NCBI RefSeq assembly: GCF_042648805.1
Contig: NZ_JBHRXZ010000012.1
Location: 124,001 to 188,000, forward strand
DNA length: 64,000 bases
Source of the DNA: Azomonas tarimensis
GTDB taxonomy: Bacteria; Pseudomonadota; Gammaproteobacteria; Pseudomonadales; Pseudomonadaceae
Direction: 5' to 3'
Positions 51,450-60,313 of this stretch are shown here, piece by piece. How positions within the stretch are numbered: position 1 is the first letter of the stretch; each line of letters opens with the position of its first letter. Made by a program: the position numbers and the translations under genes. Under the pieces are notes generated by a model that had not been told where the DNA came from, did not search any database, and saw only the letters and a list, made by a program, of their open reading frames with translations.

Positions 51450-52316
51450 TCAGATAGGCCAGGCAGACTCCATGCAGTCTGGCAGGCCCGACAGAAAATG
51501 CGGCCCGAGGTAGCGCTCAGGCAACTTGAATTCGTCGGGATACTCCACCTGCACCAGATACAGACCGTAAGGATGGGCAGTCACTCCTCCCTGTCGACGA
51601 AGGCGCGACTCAAGCACTTCGCGAGCCCAGCCGATGGGACGCTCGCCAGCGCCGATGGTCATCAGGACACCGGTGATATTGCGAACCATATGATGGAGAA
51701 AGGCATTGGCACGGATATCGATGACGATGAACTTGCCAAACCGCGTCAGCTGAAGGTGATGAACGGTCTTGACCGGCGAGCGCGCCTGGCATTGCTGGGC
51801 CCTGAAGGCACTGAAATCGTGGGTGCCGACCAATGCCTCCGCGGCCTGACGCATGCGCCCGACATCCAGCGGCCGGTGATTCCAGGTCACCTCTTCGCCC
51901 ATGTGCGCAGGTCGAATCTGGTCATTGTAGATAACGTAGCGATAGCGCCTCGACTTGGCACTGAAGCGGGCGTCAAATTCACTGGGCATCGAGCGCGCCC
52001 AGGTCACGCTGATATCCGCAGGCAGATTGGCGTTGGCGCCCATCACCCAGGCATGCGAGCTGCGCGAAACAGGCGTGTCGAAATGCACCACCTGACCACA
52101 GGCATGCACCAGCGCATCGGTGCGACCGGCACATCTGAGTGACACCGGCGAACCACCGGCCACGCGAGTCAAAGCCGTTTCCAGAGACTCCTGGACCGAA
52201 CGTACGCCTGGCTGCTGTCGCTGGAAGCCCGCATAGCGCGATCCCTTGTACTCCACGCCCAAGGCTATTCTGTAAACGCCAGCGGCAGCCTCTACGGCTG
52301 CCGCTGTCTTTTCCAC
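51450..52316 (-). CDS. truA: tRNA pseudouridine(38-40) synthase
   Basis: Converts uridines 38-40 in the tRNA anticodon arm to pseudouridine. About 288 residues. The catalytic Asp is in CAGRTDALVHACGQVVHFDT near residue 67. GVEYKGSRYAGFQRQ near 20-35 and FLHHMVRNITGVLMTIGAGE near 205 are typical. I chose the GTG at 52316 because GGAAGG lies just upstream; a TTG at 52328 is possible but lacks a ribosome site. It starts 16 bp after the fimV stop and is followed by trpF. Confidence 0.95.
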   Translation of the reverse strand: MEKTAAAVEAAAGVYRIALGVEYKGSRYAGFQRQQPGVRSVQESLETALTRVAGGSPVSLRCAGRTDALVHACGQVVHFDTPVSRSSHAWVMGANANLPADISVTWARSMPSEFDARFSAKSRRYRYVIYNDQIRPAHMGEEVTWNHRPLDVGRMRQAAEALVGTHDFSAFRAQQCQARSPVKTVHHLQLTRFGKFIVIDIRANAFLHHMVRNITGVLMTIGAGERPIGWAREVLESRLRRQGGVTAHPYGLYLVQVEYPDEFKLPERYLGPHFLSGLPDCMESAWPI

Positions 52317-52332
52317 CGAACCTTCCAAATCG

Positions 52333-55044
52333 TCAGCTCAAGGTAGTCATCATTTCGCGCGCTTCCTGCTGCTGAGCAGCATTACCCTCGGCCAGAATCT
52401 CGTCGAGAATGTCACGAGCGCCATCGGCATCACCCATCTCGATGTAGGCGCGGGCCAGATCAAGTTTGGTGGTGGTTTCGTCGGTGCCGGCAAGGAAGTC
52501 GAAATCCTCGTCCATGTCATCCGCGACCGGCGATAATTGTACAGGAGCCGGATTGTCGGCGGCAGGCTCGGGCGCCACTTCGAATCGCTGTGCCAACGCA
52601 TCGAGTTCGGCGTCGAGCTCATCGACCTCCGCTGGCTCGCTGGGTGTCTCTTCAGCGGCCAAGTCATCCAGGGAGAGATCGAAGTCTTCCAGCAGGAAAG
52701 ACGATTCGGACTCCGCCTTCCCAGGCTCGTCATCCAGGGTGAACGCCTGGCCAGAGAGTTCGAAGCTCAGCTCGTCCAGCTCCTGCCTCCCCGCTGGCGG
52801 CTCGCCTTCGAGCTTGGGCGCATCAAGATGAAGATCAAGATCAAAGTCCAGGATCTCGTCATTATCTGCAGTGAGTGCCTCATCTACAGGTGGCACCGCA
52901 GGCGAAGGCTTAGCGGCGGACTCTTCTGGCAATTCGAGATCGAAATCAGCGAAGGGATCTTCTTCGGCCGGCTGATCGACATCCAACTCGAAACTGAACT
53001 CGTCAAAGTTCGCCTGCCCTGGCGCCGGATCGGTCTCCGCCACGTCGGCGGCAGTGTCGAGCACAGGCACCTCGCCCGGCTCAGCCAGCTCCGCCAGTTG
53101 CTCCTCCAAGTCGTCAAGGTTGAAGTCGAACTCCGCCCCCGCAGCAGCCTGTTCGTCCTCGGGATCCTGAACGACTGGATCATCAAGGTTCAGGTCGTCG
53201 AAATTGAAGTTGAACTCGTCTGCTACGGCAGCCGCCGTGACGCCAGCAGCCACCCCGGCGAGCATGGCCGGATAACGCGCCCTGAGCTGGTTGATCTCGT
53301 TTTCGCTACCGCCGATTTCCCGCAGCTCCGCCTCTTCCCGGACGAAACCTTGCTGATCGCCCATCTCGGCGCGCACTTCCATCAGCTTGAGCCGGAGATC
53401 ACTACGCTGGGGCTCATGGTTCAGGGCGTCCTGCAGCAACTCGGCAGCCTGGGTAAAGCGTCCATAGGCGATATATACATCGGCTTCGGCAAGGACGTCA
53501 GTGCTCGGCTGAGCACGACGCTCCTCAGTGGCAGCCATTTCAGCCGGCTCATCCTCTACGCGCGACTCATTCACCGCGCCATAGACCCCGATGGGTACTT
53601 CCTGGCTCGGGAATGCGTCCTGCTCGAGCGTTTCCTCGAGTGCAGCATCGCGCAAGGCTTTGCGACGAGATGCCAACAGCAGACCGACCAACACCAGCAG
53701 GAGCGCGCCGCCGCCGAGACCCAGCCACAGCGGGTTGCCCAGTACGGTGGCCAACAGGCCCGGGTCTGACGGCACGGGGGCAGGCGTAAGGGGTGCAGCC
53801 GGTACAGGCGGCTCCCCCGTTGCATCCCCCTGTGCCGCTGGAGCGGCAGATGCCGGCAGTGCGGCAACCACGTCGGCAGATTCCTCGGTGTCCGCGGCGG
53901 CAGGAACAGGCTCCTGGCTCGACTGCAATTGCAGCTTGGCCAACTGATCGTCCTTGAGCTCCATCAGTCGGTGCAACTTATCGAGCTGGCTTTGCAGATC
54001 TTCCAGGCGCTCCTTGAGCTCGATGTTCTCACGAACGGAGGAATCGAGATTCTCTCGGGTCGTCGCCAACTGGTCGCGCAACGCAGCAGAGTCGCCCTCA
54101 CCACCAGTGTCACTGCCTACCGTCGAACTGCCACTGATGGCGGCGGTCAACCTCAAGCTATCACCGCTGTCGCTGCGTTCGGGTTCAGCACTGACGGTTG
54201 CGCGTGGCGTGGCGTCCAATTGACGAGCTCCGGCCGGGCTGAGGGCGCGTCCCTGTCGCCAGGCGGCGTTCTGCTCGGCAACCAGGGCAACGGCGTCAGC
54301 GCGGGAGCGCTGGACGACCTGCTCGGCGGTCGGCAGGCGCAGCACTTGCCCGTTCTTCATCCGGTTGATGTTGCCGTCGATGAAGGCATCCGGATTCAGG
54401 TCCTGGATAGCCAGCATGGCCTGGTGGACCGAACCACCGTGGCGGCTCCGCTCGGCGATTTCCCACAGCGTGTCCCGCGAGGACACACGATACTCGTCGC
54501 CCAGCGCCGGTCGCGCAGCCGGGGCCGGGGCCGGGGCCGAGCGAGTAGCGTGGTTGGTCGGCGCGGGCGGCACCGTCCTAACAGCCGGCGCAGGCGCGGC
54601 AATGGGCAACTGGGGCGCAGCCTGAGCTACGGTTTCAGGCGAATAGAGGGGCGGATCGAGCAGCAGGGTGTACTCGCGCAGCAGGCGCCCACTTGGCCAC
54701 ATCACTTCAATGACAAAGTTGAGGTAGGGTTCACGAATCGGCCGGCTGGAGCTCACCTGGATGACATACTGGCCATCCGGCCGCCTTACCGGCGTGAACT
54801 TGAGATCCGAAAGAAAATAGGGACGGTCAACGCCAACCCGGTTGAAATCCTCGATCGAGGCCAGGTTGGGCAGGATCTCGCCGTCCCCCAGGTTTCGGGC
54901 ATCCAGCAACTCGATCTCGGCCGCCAACGGCTGATTCAGTGAAGATTTCAGCCTGACCTCCCCTAACCCCAGCGCGAACGCCATATTGGAAGTCAGCGCG
55001 GTAGTGGCCGCGATTGCGAGGACCAGATTGCGAACCCGAACCAT
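52333..55044 (-). CDS. fimV: FimV family pilus assembly/polar hub protein
   Basis: A 903-residue inner-membrane protein needed in P. aeruginosa for type IV pilus assembly, twitching and polar signalling. A signal peptide (VRNLVLAIAATTALTSNMAFA) is followed by the FimV N-terminal domain LGLGEVRLKSSLNQPLAAEI, a LysM peptidoglycan-binding module at 184-238, a coiled coil at about 325-380, one membrane helix near 436-458 (LGLGGGALLLVLVGLLLASRRK), a TPR-like and highly acidic cytoplasmic part, and the FimV C-terminal motif LDLARAYIEMGDADGARDILDEIL near 865. The ATG at 55044 begins the signal peptide; the frame is open 45 codons upstream. Confidence 0.95.
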   Translation of the reverse strand: MVRVRNLVLAIAATTALTSNMAFALGLGEVRLKSSLNQPLAAEIELLDARNLGDGEILPNLASIEDFNRVGVDRPYFLSDLKFTPVRRPDGQYVIQVSSSRPIREPYLNFVIEVMWPSGRLLREYTLLLDPPLYSPETVAQAAPQLPIAAPAPAVRTVPPAPTNHATRSAPAPAPAARPALGDEYRVSSRDTLWEIAERSRHGGSVHQAMLAIQDLNPDAFIDGNINRMKNGQVLRLPTAEQVVQRSRADAVALVAEQNAAWRQGRALSPAGARQLDATPRATVSAEPERSDSGDSLRLTAAISGSSTVGSDTGGEGDSAALRDQLATTRENLDSSVRENIELKERLEDLQSQLDKLHRLMELKDDQLAKLQLQSSQEPVPAAADTEESADVVAALPASAAPAAQGDATGEPPVPAAPLTPAPVPSDPGLLATVLGNPLWLGLGGGALLLVLVGLLLASRRKALRDAALEETLEQDAFPSQEVPIGVYGAVNESRVEDEPAEMAATEERRAQPSTDVLAEADVYIAYGRFTQAAELLQDALNHEPQRSDLRLKLMEVRAEMGDQQGFVREEAELREIGGSENEINQLRARYPAMLAGVAAGVTAAAVADEFNFNFDDLNLDDPVVQDPEDEQAAAGAEFDFNLDDLEEQLAELAEPGEVPVLDTAADVAETDPAPGQANFDEFSFELDVDQPAEEDPFADFDLELPEESAAKPSPAVPPVDEALTADNDEILDFDLDLHLDAPKLEGEPPAGRQELDELSFELSGQAFTLDDEPGKAESESSFLLEDFDLSLDDLAAEETPSEPAEVDELDAELDALAQRFEVAPEPAADNPAPVQLSPVADDMDEDFDFLAGTDETTTKLDLARAYIEMGDADGARDILDEILAEGNAAQQQEAREMMTTLS

Positions 55045-55679
55045 AATGTTTTCCCTGTTTGATCTTTCTTCTCGAAGCTTCGAGAGACTTCTGGTCACTG
55101 CCCACGCCTGCCTATGCAGCGGCTCCCCCGTCAGCGATCCATCATTCAGAACGACTCTGGGGGACCACTTACACCGCAACGTCGCAGCAGTACTGAATTA
55201 ATCCGCCTAAAGGCGGAAAACATCGAGGAAAGTAACCGGTAAGCCCTAGAATCTTTCTGGAAATTAGCGGCAAGTATCTTTTACAGATGGTGTTTTATCA
55301 ACAACTCGGCCGACGCCACGACGTACCGCCCAAGACCTTTTCGCACGTTATCAGACGCAATGCACAAATTAACCCGCAGAGTCCGCGCTGACGGTGGTTG
55401 CCAGGAGACATGCCCAGGCTATCGCCTTGCCAGGGCAAAACTTGATAGCCGCCGGGCGGCTTTCGACGAGGATCGACGGCAAGCATACCCAGCTCCGAGC
55501 AGCCCCGGCTGTCGTGAGATAGATGCCGAACTGCTAGGGGATTAACGCGGCACTTTAGCGAAAAGCGTCGTTGCTGCAAGAGTGGGTTGCCTCATCGGAG
55601 GCACCAGGGCGACGACAGGCGCAGCGCTCACGAAAACGCCGCGTCGAGCGCGGCGTCATAAGCGGCACGGCGGGCCCCG
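55045..55679. other. 635-bp intergenic region between asd and fimV
   Basis: No convincing gene. It holds the fimV promoter, a short hairpin at 55203-55216 (CCGCC/GGCGG), and the asd terminator. In P. aeruginosa, as I recall, a second asd-like gene occupies this place; no readable trace of it is seen here. Confidence 0.55.
55632..55656 (-). terminator. Intrinsic terminator after asd
   Basis: On the minus strand ACGCCGCG pairs perfectly with CGCGGCGT across a five-base loop, followed by TTTTCG, 24 bases after the asd stop. Confidence 0.8.
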
Positions 55680-56792
55680 TCAACGCTCCAGCAGGATCCG
55701 CAGCATACGCCGTAGCGGTTCGGCAGCGCCCCACAGCAGTTGGTCGCCCACGGTAAATGCTCCGAGGAAATGGGACCCCATGTTGAGCTTGCGCAGGCGC
55801 CCCACCGGGACGCTGAGGGTACCGGTCACCGCCGCCGGGCTCAGCTCACGCATGCTGTCGTCACGATGGTTGGGCACAAGCTTGACCCAGGGATTGTGCT
55901 GGCTGATCAGCCCTTCGATATCCCCCATCGGTACATCCTTGTTCAGCTTGATGGTCAGCGCCTGGCTGTGGCACCGCATGGCACCGATCCGCACACAGAT
56001 GCCGTCGACAGGAATCGGGCTGGTGAAACGACCAAGGATCTTGTTTGTTTCCGCCTGCGCTTTCCACTCCTCGCGGCTCTGCCCATTGGGCAGCTCCTTG
56101 TCGATATAGGGGATGAGACTACCAGCCAGCGGCGCGCCAAAATGATCCACCGGGAATCCGTCGCCGCGCAGGCTATCGGCAACCCTGCGATCGATGTCGA
56201 GGATTGCACTGGCCGGATTGGCCAGGTCATCTGCTACGGCCGCGTTGATGGCGCCCATCTGCTTTATCAGCTCGCGCATGTTCTGCGCACCGGCTCCAGA
56301 GGCTGCCTGATAAGTCATGGCGCTCATCCATTCCACCAACCCGGCCTCGAACAGGCCGCCCAGCGACATCAGCATGAGACTGACGGTGCAGTTGCCGCCG
56401 ATGAAGTTGCGAGTACCGGCACTCAGTTGCTGGTCGATCACACGCCGGTTTACCGGATCCAGAACGATCACCGCATCATCCTGCATGCGCAAGGCGGAAG
56501 CAGCGTCGATCCAATAGCCGTTCCAGCCAGCTTCGCGCAGCTTGGGAAAGACTTCGTTGGTGTAGTCACCGCCTTGGCAGGTGAGGATGACATCGAGCGT
56601 TTTCAGCTCATCGATGCTGTAGGCATCCTTCAGCGAAGCGATGTCTTTGCCGATCTCTGGCCCCTGGCCGCCGACGTTGGAGGTGGTGAAGAATACCGGC
56701 TCGATCAGCTCGAAATCCCGCTCCTCCAGCATCCGCTGCATCAGCACGGAGCCAACCATGCCGCGCCAACCGATCAGACCAACACGTTTCAT
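55680..56792 (-). CDS. asd: Aspartate-semialdehyde dehydrogenase
   Basis: NADPH-dependent reduction of aspartyl phosphate, the branch point to lysine/diaminopimelate, methionine and threonine. The product is 370 residues. The nucleotide-binding N-terminus is MKRVGLIGWRGMVGSVLMQRM. The catalytic Cys135 is in GGNCTVSLMLMSLGG, and AMTYQAASGAGAQNM follows near 160. IRIGAMRCHSQALTIKLNK-like sequence near 267-285 holds the active-site His. It ends with its own terminator; leuB is 104 bp upstream. Confidence 0.97.
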   Translation of the reverse strand: MKRVGLIGWRGMVGSVLMQRMLEERDFELIEPVFFTTSNVGGQGPEIGKDIASLKDAYSIDELKTLDVILTCQGGDYTNEVFPKLREAGWNGYWIDAASALRMQDDAVIVLDPVNRRVIDQQLSAGTRNFIGGNCTVSLMLMSLGGLFEAGLVEWMSAMTYQAASGAGAQNMRELIKQMGAINAAVADDLANPASAILDIDRRVADSLRGDGFPVDHFGAPLAGSLIPYIDKELPNGQSREEWKAQAETNKILGRFTSPIPVDGICVRIGAMRCHSQALTIKLNKDVPMGDIEGLISQHNPWVKLVPNHRDDSMRELSPAAVTGTLSVPVGRLRKLNMGSHFLGAFTVGDQLLWGAAEPLRRMLRILLER

Positions 56793-56896
56793 CGCAACTA
56801 CCTATCTATCAAGTGGGCCCGGACCTGGCAGGGCCGTCAAATAAACCGGCAAGGCCGATCATGATGATTCAGCGGCTGCCAGGAGGGCCGCAGAGA

Positions 56897-57979
56897 TTAC
56901 AACTTAGAGAGCGCCTCGACCACCGCATCGCCCATTTCGCGGGTACCGACCTGACGGCAGCCTTCGGACTGGATGTCGCCCGTGCGCAGTCCTTGATCCA
57001 GAACGTTGCTCACAGCCTGCTCGATGGCATCGGCGGCAGCAGCCTGAGCAAAGCTGTAGCGCAGCATCATGGACACCGAGAGGATGGTTGCCAAGGGGTT
57101 GGCAATGCCCTTGCCGGCGATATCCGGCGCGGAGCCATGGCAGGGCTCGTACATGCCCTTGTTGTCTGCATCCAGCGACGCGGACGGCAGCATGCCAATG
57201 GAACCGGTGAGCATGGAAGCTTCGTCCGACAGGATGTCGCCGAACATGTTGTCGGTGACGATCACGTCGAACTGCTTGGGCGCACGAACCAGCTGCATGG
57301 CCGCATTGTCAACGTACATGTGCGACAGCTCCACCTCGGGGTAGTCCTTTGCCACTTCCTCGACCACCACGCGCCACAGCTGGCTCGAAGCCAGTACGTT
57401 GGCCTTGTCCACCGAGCAGAGTTTCTTGTTGCGCACCATGGCCATGTCGAAACCGACCCGGGCGATGCGGCGGACCTCGCTTTCGCTGTAGGGTAGCGTG
57501 TCGTAGGCCATGCGCTCGCCGTTTTCCAGCACCTTGCTCTCTCGCGGCTTGCCGAAATAGATGCCACCGGTGAGTTCGCGAACGATGAGGATGTCCAGAC
57601 CGGCGACGATCTCGCGCTTGAGCGAAGAGGCATCGGCCAGCTGCGGATAGAGCAGCGCGGGACGCAGGTTGCCGAACAGACCCAGCTCGGAGCGGATCCT
57701 CAGCAGGCCGCGCTCCGGGCGGATGGCCGGGTCGATGGCGTCCCACTTCGGGCCGCCCACGGCGCCGAGCAGGATGGCATCGGCTTCACGGGCGCGCGCC
57801 AGGGTTTCGTCGGCCAGGGGAACGCCGTACTTGTCGACGGCCGCGCCTCCCAGTTCGTCGTAGCTCAGTTCGAAATCGAGGCTGTACTTGCTGTTGGCCA
57901 GCTCCAGCACCTTGACGGCTTCCGCCACGATTTCCGGGCCGATACCGTCGCCGGGGAGAACCAGAATCTTCTTGGACAT
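56897..57979 (-). CDS. leuB: 3-isopropylmalate dehydrogenase
   Basis: Oxidative decarboxylation of 3-isopropylmalate in leucine synthesis. The product is 360 residues. ILVLPGDGIGPEI opens the protein; RPERGLLRIRSELGLFGNLRPA near 90-110 and ELTGGIYFGKPRE near 135-148 bind substrate, and DNMFGDILSDEASMLTGSIGMLPSASL near 240-265 plus EPCHGSAPDIAGKGIANP near 275-292 bind metal and NAD. It is part of the leuC-leuD-leuB-asd cluster, with a short repeat in the 47 bp before it. Confidence 0.97.
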   Translation of the reverse strand: MSKKILVLPGDGIGPEIVAEAVKVLELANSKYSLDFELSYDELGGAAVDKYGVPLADETLARAREADAILLGAVGGPKWDAIDPAIRPERGLLRIRSELGLFGNLRPALLYPQLADASSLKREIVAGLDILIVRELTGGIYFGKPRESKVLENGERMAYDTLPYSESEVRRIARVGFDMAMVRNKKLCSVDKANVLASSQLWRVVVEEVAKDYPEVELSHMYVDNAAMQLVRAPKQFDVIVTDNMFGDILSDEASMLTGSIGMLPSASLDADNKGMYEPCHGSAPDIAGKGIANPLATILSVSMMLRYSFAQAAAADAIEQAVSNVLDQGLRTGDIQSEGCRQVGTREMGDAVVEALSKL

Positions 57980-58003
57980 GTTTTTTCCTTCGGAAATTGC
58001 TTC

Positions 58004-58022
58004 AAGCTTGCGGCTTGCAGCT
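58004..58022. repeat. Short CAAGCTTGCGGCTTGCAGC-type repeat
   Basis: AAGCTTGCGGCTTGCAGCT between leuD and leuB. It shares the exact 11-mer AGCTTGCGGCT with 60283-60293 and an inverted version of the same pattern at 60247-60265. It looks like a small dispersed extragenic repeat. Confidence 0.55.
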
Positions 58023-58026
58023 CCTT

Positions 58027-58674
58027 TTATTTGATCGCGCCAAACAGCCAGGGGCTGCTCGCCTTGTGTTTTTCCTCGAAGCCGCGGATCTCGTCGGCGT
58101 CCTGCAGGGTCAGACCGATGTCGTCCAGGCCATTCAACAGGCAGTGCTTGCGGAAGGCGTCGATCTCGAAACGGTACTGCACGCCATCCGGCCGGATCAC
58201 GGTCTGCGCGGCAAGGTCGACGGTCAGCTGGTAACCCTCGGTGACCTCGGCCTGCTTGAACAGCTCGTCGATCTCCCCTTCGCTCAGCACGATCGGCAAG
58301 AGGCCGTTCTTGAAGCTGTTGTTGAAGAAGATGTCGGCGAAGCTCGGCGCGATGATTGCGCGGAAGCCGTACTCGTCAAGAGCCCAGGGCGCATGCTCAC
58401 GGGACGAACCGCAGCCGAAGTTCTCGCGGGCCAGCAGCACGCTCGCGCCCTGGTAGCGCGGCTGATTGAGGACGAAGTCCTCGTTCAGCGGACGCCGGGA
58501 GCAGTCCTGGCCGGGCATGCCCTCGTCCAGGTAGCGCCACTCGTCGAACAGGTTCGGGCCAAAGCCGGTGCGCTTGATCGACTTGAGAAACTGCTTGGGG
58601 ATGATCTGGTCGGTGTCGACGTTGGCGCGGTCGAGTGGTGCGACAAGACCGGTGTGTTGGGTAAAGGCTTTCAT
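58027..58674 (-). CDS. leuD: 3-isopropylmalate dehydratase small subunit
   Basis: Forms isopropylmalate isomerase with LeuC. The product is 215 residues. LDRANVDTDQIIPKQFLKSI at the start, NFGCGSSREHAPWAL near 85-98 (the aconitase small-domain loop) and GFRAIIAPSFADIFFNNSFKNGLLPI near 105-130 are all typical. It starts 13 bp after the leuC stop with GGAG close upstream. Confidence 0.97.
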   Translation of the reverse strand: MKAFTQHTGLVAPLDRANVDTDQIIPKQFLKSIKRTGFGPNLFDEWRYLDEGMPGQDCSRRPLNEDFVLNQPRYQGASVLLARENFGCGSSREHAPWALDEYGFRAIIAPSFADIFFNNSFKNGLLPIVLSEGEIDELFKQAEVTEGYQLTVDLAAQTVIRPDGVQYRFEIDAFRKHCLLNGLDDIGLTLQDADEIRGFEEKHKASSPWLFGAIK

Positions 58675-58687
58675 CTGCTCCGCTCCT

Positions 58688-60109
58688 TTAGCTCAGCAAT
58701 TCGCGCACGTCGACGAAGTGACCGGTCACCGCCGCGGCGGCGGCCATGGCCGGGCTCACCAGGTGGGTGCGTCCGCCATTGCCCTGGCGGCCTTCGAAGT
58801 TGCGGTTGGAAGTGGACGCGCAATGTTCACCGCTGCCCAGCTTGTCCGGGTTCATCGCCAGGCACATGGAGCAGCCCGGCTCGCGCCATTCGAAGCCGGC
58901 CTCGATGAACACCTTGTCCAGGCCTTCCTCTTCAGCCTGCTGCTTGACCAAGCCGGAGCCGGGCACAACCAGCGCCTGCTTGATGTTGCCGGCGACCTTG
59001 CGACCCTTGGCCACGGCAGCGGCATCGCGCAGATCCTCGATCCTAGAGTTGGTACACGAGCCGATGAACACCCGATCGACCTTGATCTCGGTGATCGGCT
59101 GGCTGGCGGTCAGGCCCATGTACTTCAGGGCGCGCTCGATGGAGCCGCGCTTGACCGAGTCGGTCTCGGCGGCCGGGTCCGGCACGCGTTCGTCGACGGC
59201 CAGCACCATTTCCGGCGAGGTGCCCCAGCTGACCTGCGGCTTGATGTCTTCGGCCTTCAGCTCGATGACGGTATCGAAGTGCGCATCAGCGTCGGAAACC
59301 AGCTCGCGCCACTGGGCAACGGCCATCTCCCAGTCGTCGCCTTTGGGTGCGTAGGGACGGCCCTTGACGTACTCGATGGTCTTTTCGTCCACCGCCACCA
59401 TACCTACACGGGCGCCGGCCTCGATGGCCATGTTGCAGATGGTCATGCGGCCTTCCATGGACAGCTCTCGGATCGCGCTGCCAGCGAACTCCAGCGCATG
59501 ACCATTGCCGCCGGCAGTGCCGATCTTGCCGATCACGGCGAGCACGATGTCCTTGGCGGTCACGCCGAAGGGCAGCCTGCCCTCCACGCGCACCTGCATG
59601 TTCTTCATCTTCTTGGCGATCAGGCATTGGGTAGCCAGCACGTGCTCGACTTCCGAGGTGCCGATGCCGTGGGCCAGCGCGCCGAAGGCGCCGTGGGTCG
59701 AGGTGTGCGAATCGCCGCAGACCACGGTCATGCCCGGCAGGGTCGCGCCCTGCTCCGGGCCGATCACATGGACGATGCCCTGGCGAACGTCGTTCATCTT
59801 GAATTCGAGAATGCCGAACTCGTCGCAGTTCTCATCCAGCGTCTGCACCTGGATGCGCGAGGTATCGTCGGCAATGGTCTGCACGCCGCCCTTGCGGTCC
59901 GGCGTGGTCGGCACGTTGTGATCGACTGTGGCGATGTTGGCGTCGATGCGCCAGGGCTTGCGGCCCGCCAAGCGCAGACCTTCGAACGCCTGGGGCGAGG
60001 TCACTTCGTGGAGGATGTGACGGTCGATATAGATCAGCGAAGAGCCGTCATCGCGGCGCTTCACCTCATGCATCTCCCAGAGTTTGTCGTAGAGCGTCTT
60101 GCCGGCCAT
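58688..60109 (-). CDS. leuC: 3-isopropylmalate dehydratase large subunit
   Basis: Large iron-sulfur subunit of isopropylmalate isomerase. The product is 473 residues from the ATG at 60109 (MAGKTLYDKLWEMHEV), with GAGG eight bases upstream; the frame is open for another 94 codons with no family similarity. The Fe-S cysteines are in FIGSCTNSRIEDL near 345 and GCSMCLAMNPDKL near 405-416. CGDSHTSTHGAFGALAHGIGTSEVEHV near 130-155 is the substrate loop. It heads leuC-leuD-leuB-asd, divergent from a LysR gene. Confidence 0.97.
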   Translation of the reverse strand: MAGKTLYDKLWEMHEVKRRDDGSSLIYIDRHILHEVTSPQAFEGLRLAGRKPWRIDANIATVDHNVPTTPDRKGGVQTIADDTSRIQVQTLDENCDEFGILEFKMNDVRQGIVHVIGPEQGATLPGMTVVCGDSHTSTHGAFGALAHGIGTSEVEHVLATQCLIAKKMKNMQVRVEGRLPFGVTAKDIVLAVIGKIGTAGGNGHALEFAGSAIRELSMEGRMTICNMAIEAGARVGMVAVDEKTIEYVKGRPYAPKGDDWEMAVAQWRELVSDADAHFDTVIELKAEDIKPQVSWGTSPEMVLAVDERVPDPAAETDSVKRGSIERALKYMGLTASQPITEIKVDRVFIGSCTNSRIEDLRDAAAVAKGRKVAGNIKQALVVPGSGLVKQQAEEEGLDKVFIEAGFEWREPGCSMCLAMNPDKLGSGEHCASTSNRNFEGRQGNGGRTHLVSPAMAAAAAVTGHFVDVRELLS

Positions 60110-60313
60110 CGGACTTTCCTCATCAGCGTCGGTGCGCAACGGGGCGCTAAGCCCCTCTTGTCGAACGGATATGCTAGGGGCTTGCATCGGATCACTCAAA
60201 TTCATATTTTTCATCCAATGCATTCCTTTCTGGAATACTTGGCAGCGAGCTGCAAGCTGCAAGCCGACCGTCCTTTTCCAGTAGCTTGCGGCTATCAACT
60301 TGAAGCTTTCTCT
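60110..60313. promoter_or_regulatory. Divergent leuC/LysR control region with repeats
   Basis: 204 bp between leuC and the LysR gene. This is the likely site of LysR control of leuC. It contains GAGCTGCAAGCTGCAAGCC (60247-60265) and AGCTTGCGGCT (60283-60293), related to the repeat beside leuB. A specific T-N11-A box cannot be singled out by eye. Confidence 0.55.

Noticed and set aside
58568..60313. Long plus-strand open frame across the antisense of leuC and leuD, continuous with the LysR gene
   Set aside because: The translation is the antisense of the well-conserved LeuC and LeuD proteins, with no family similarity. Long antisense frames are expected in GC-rich coding DNA. Only the part from 60314 encodes the regulator.
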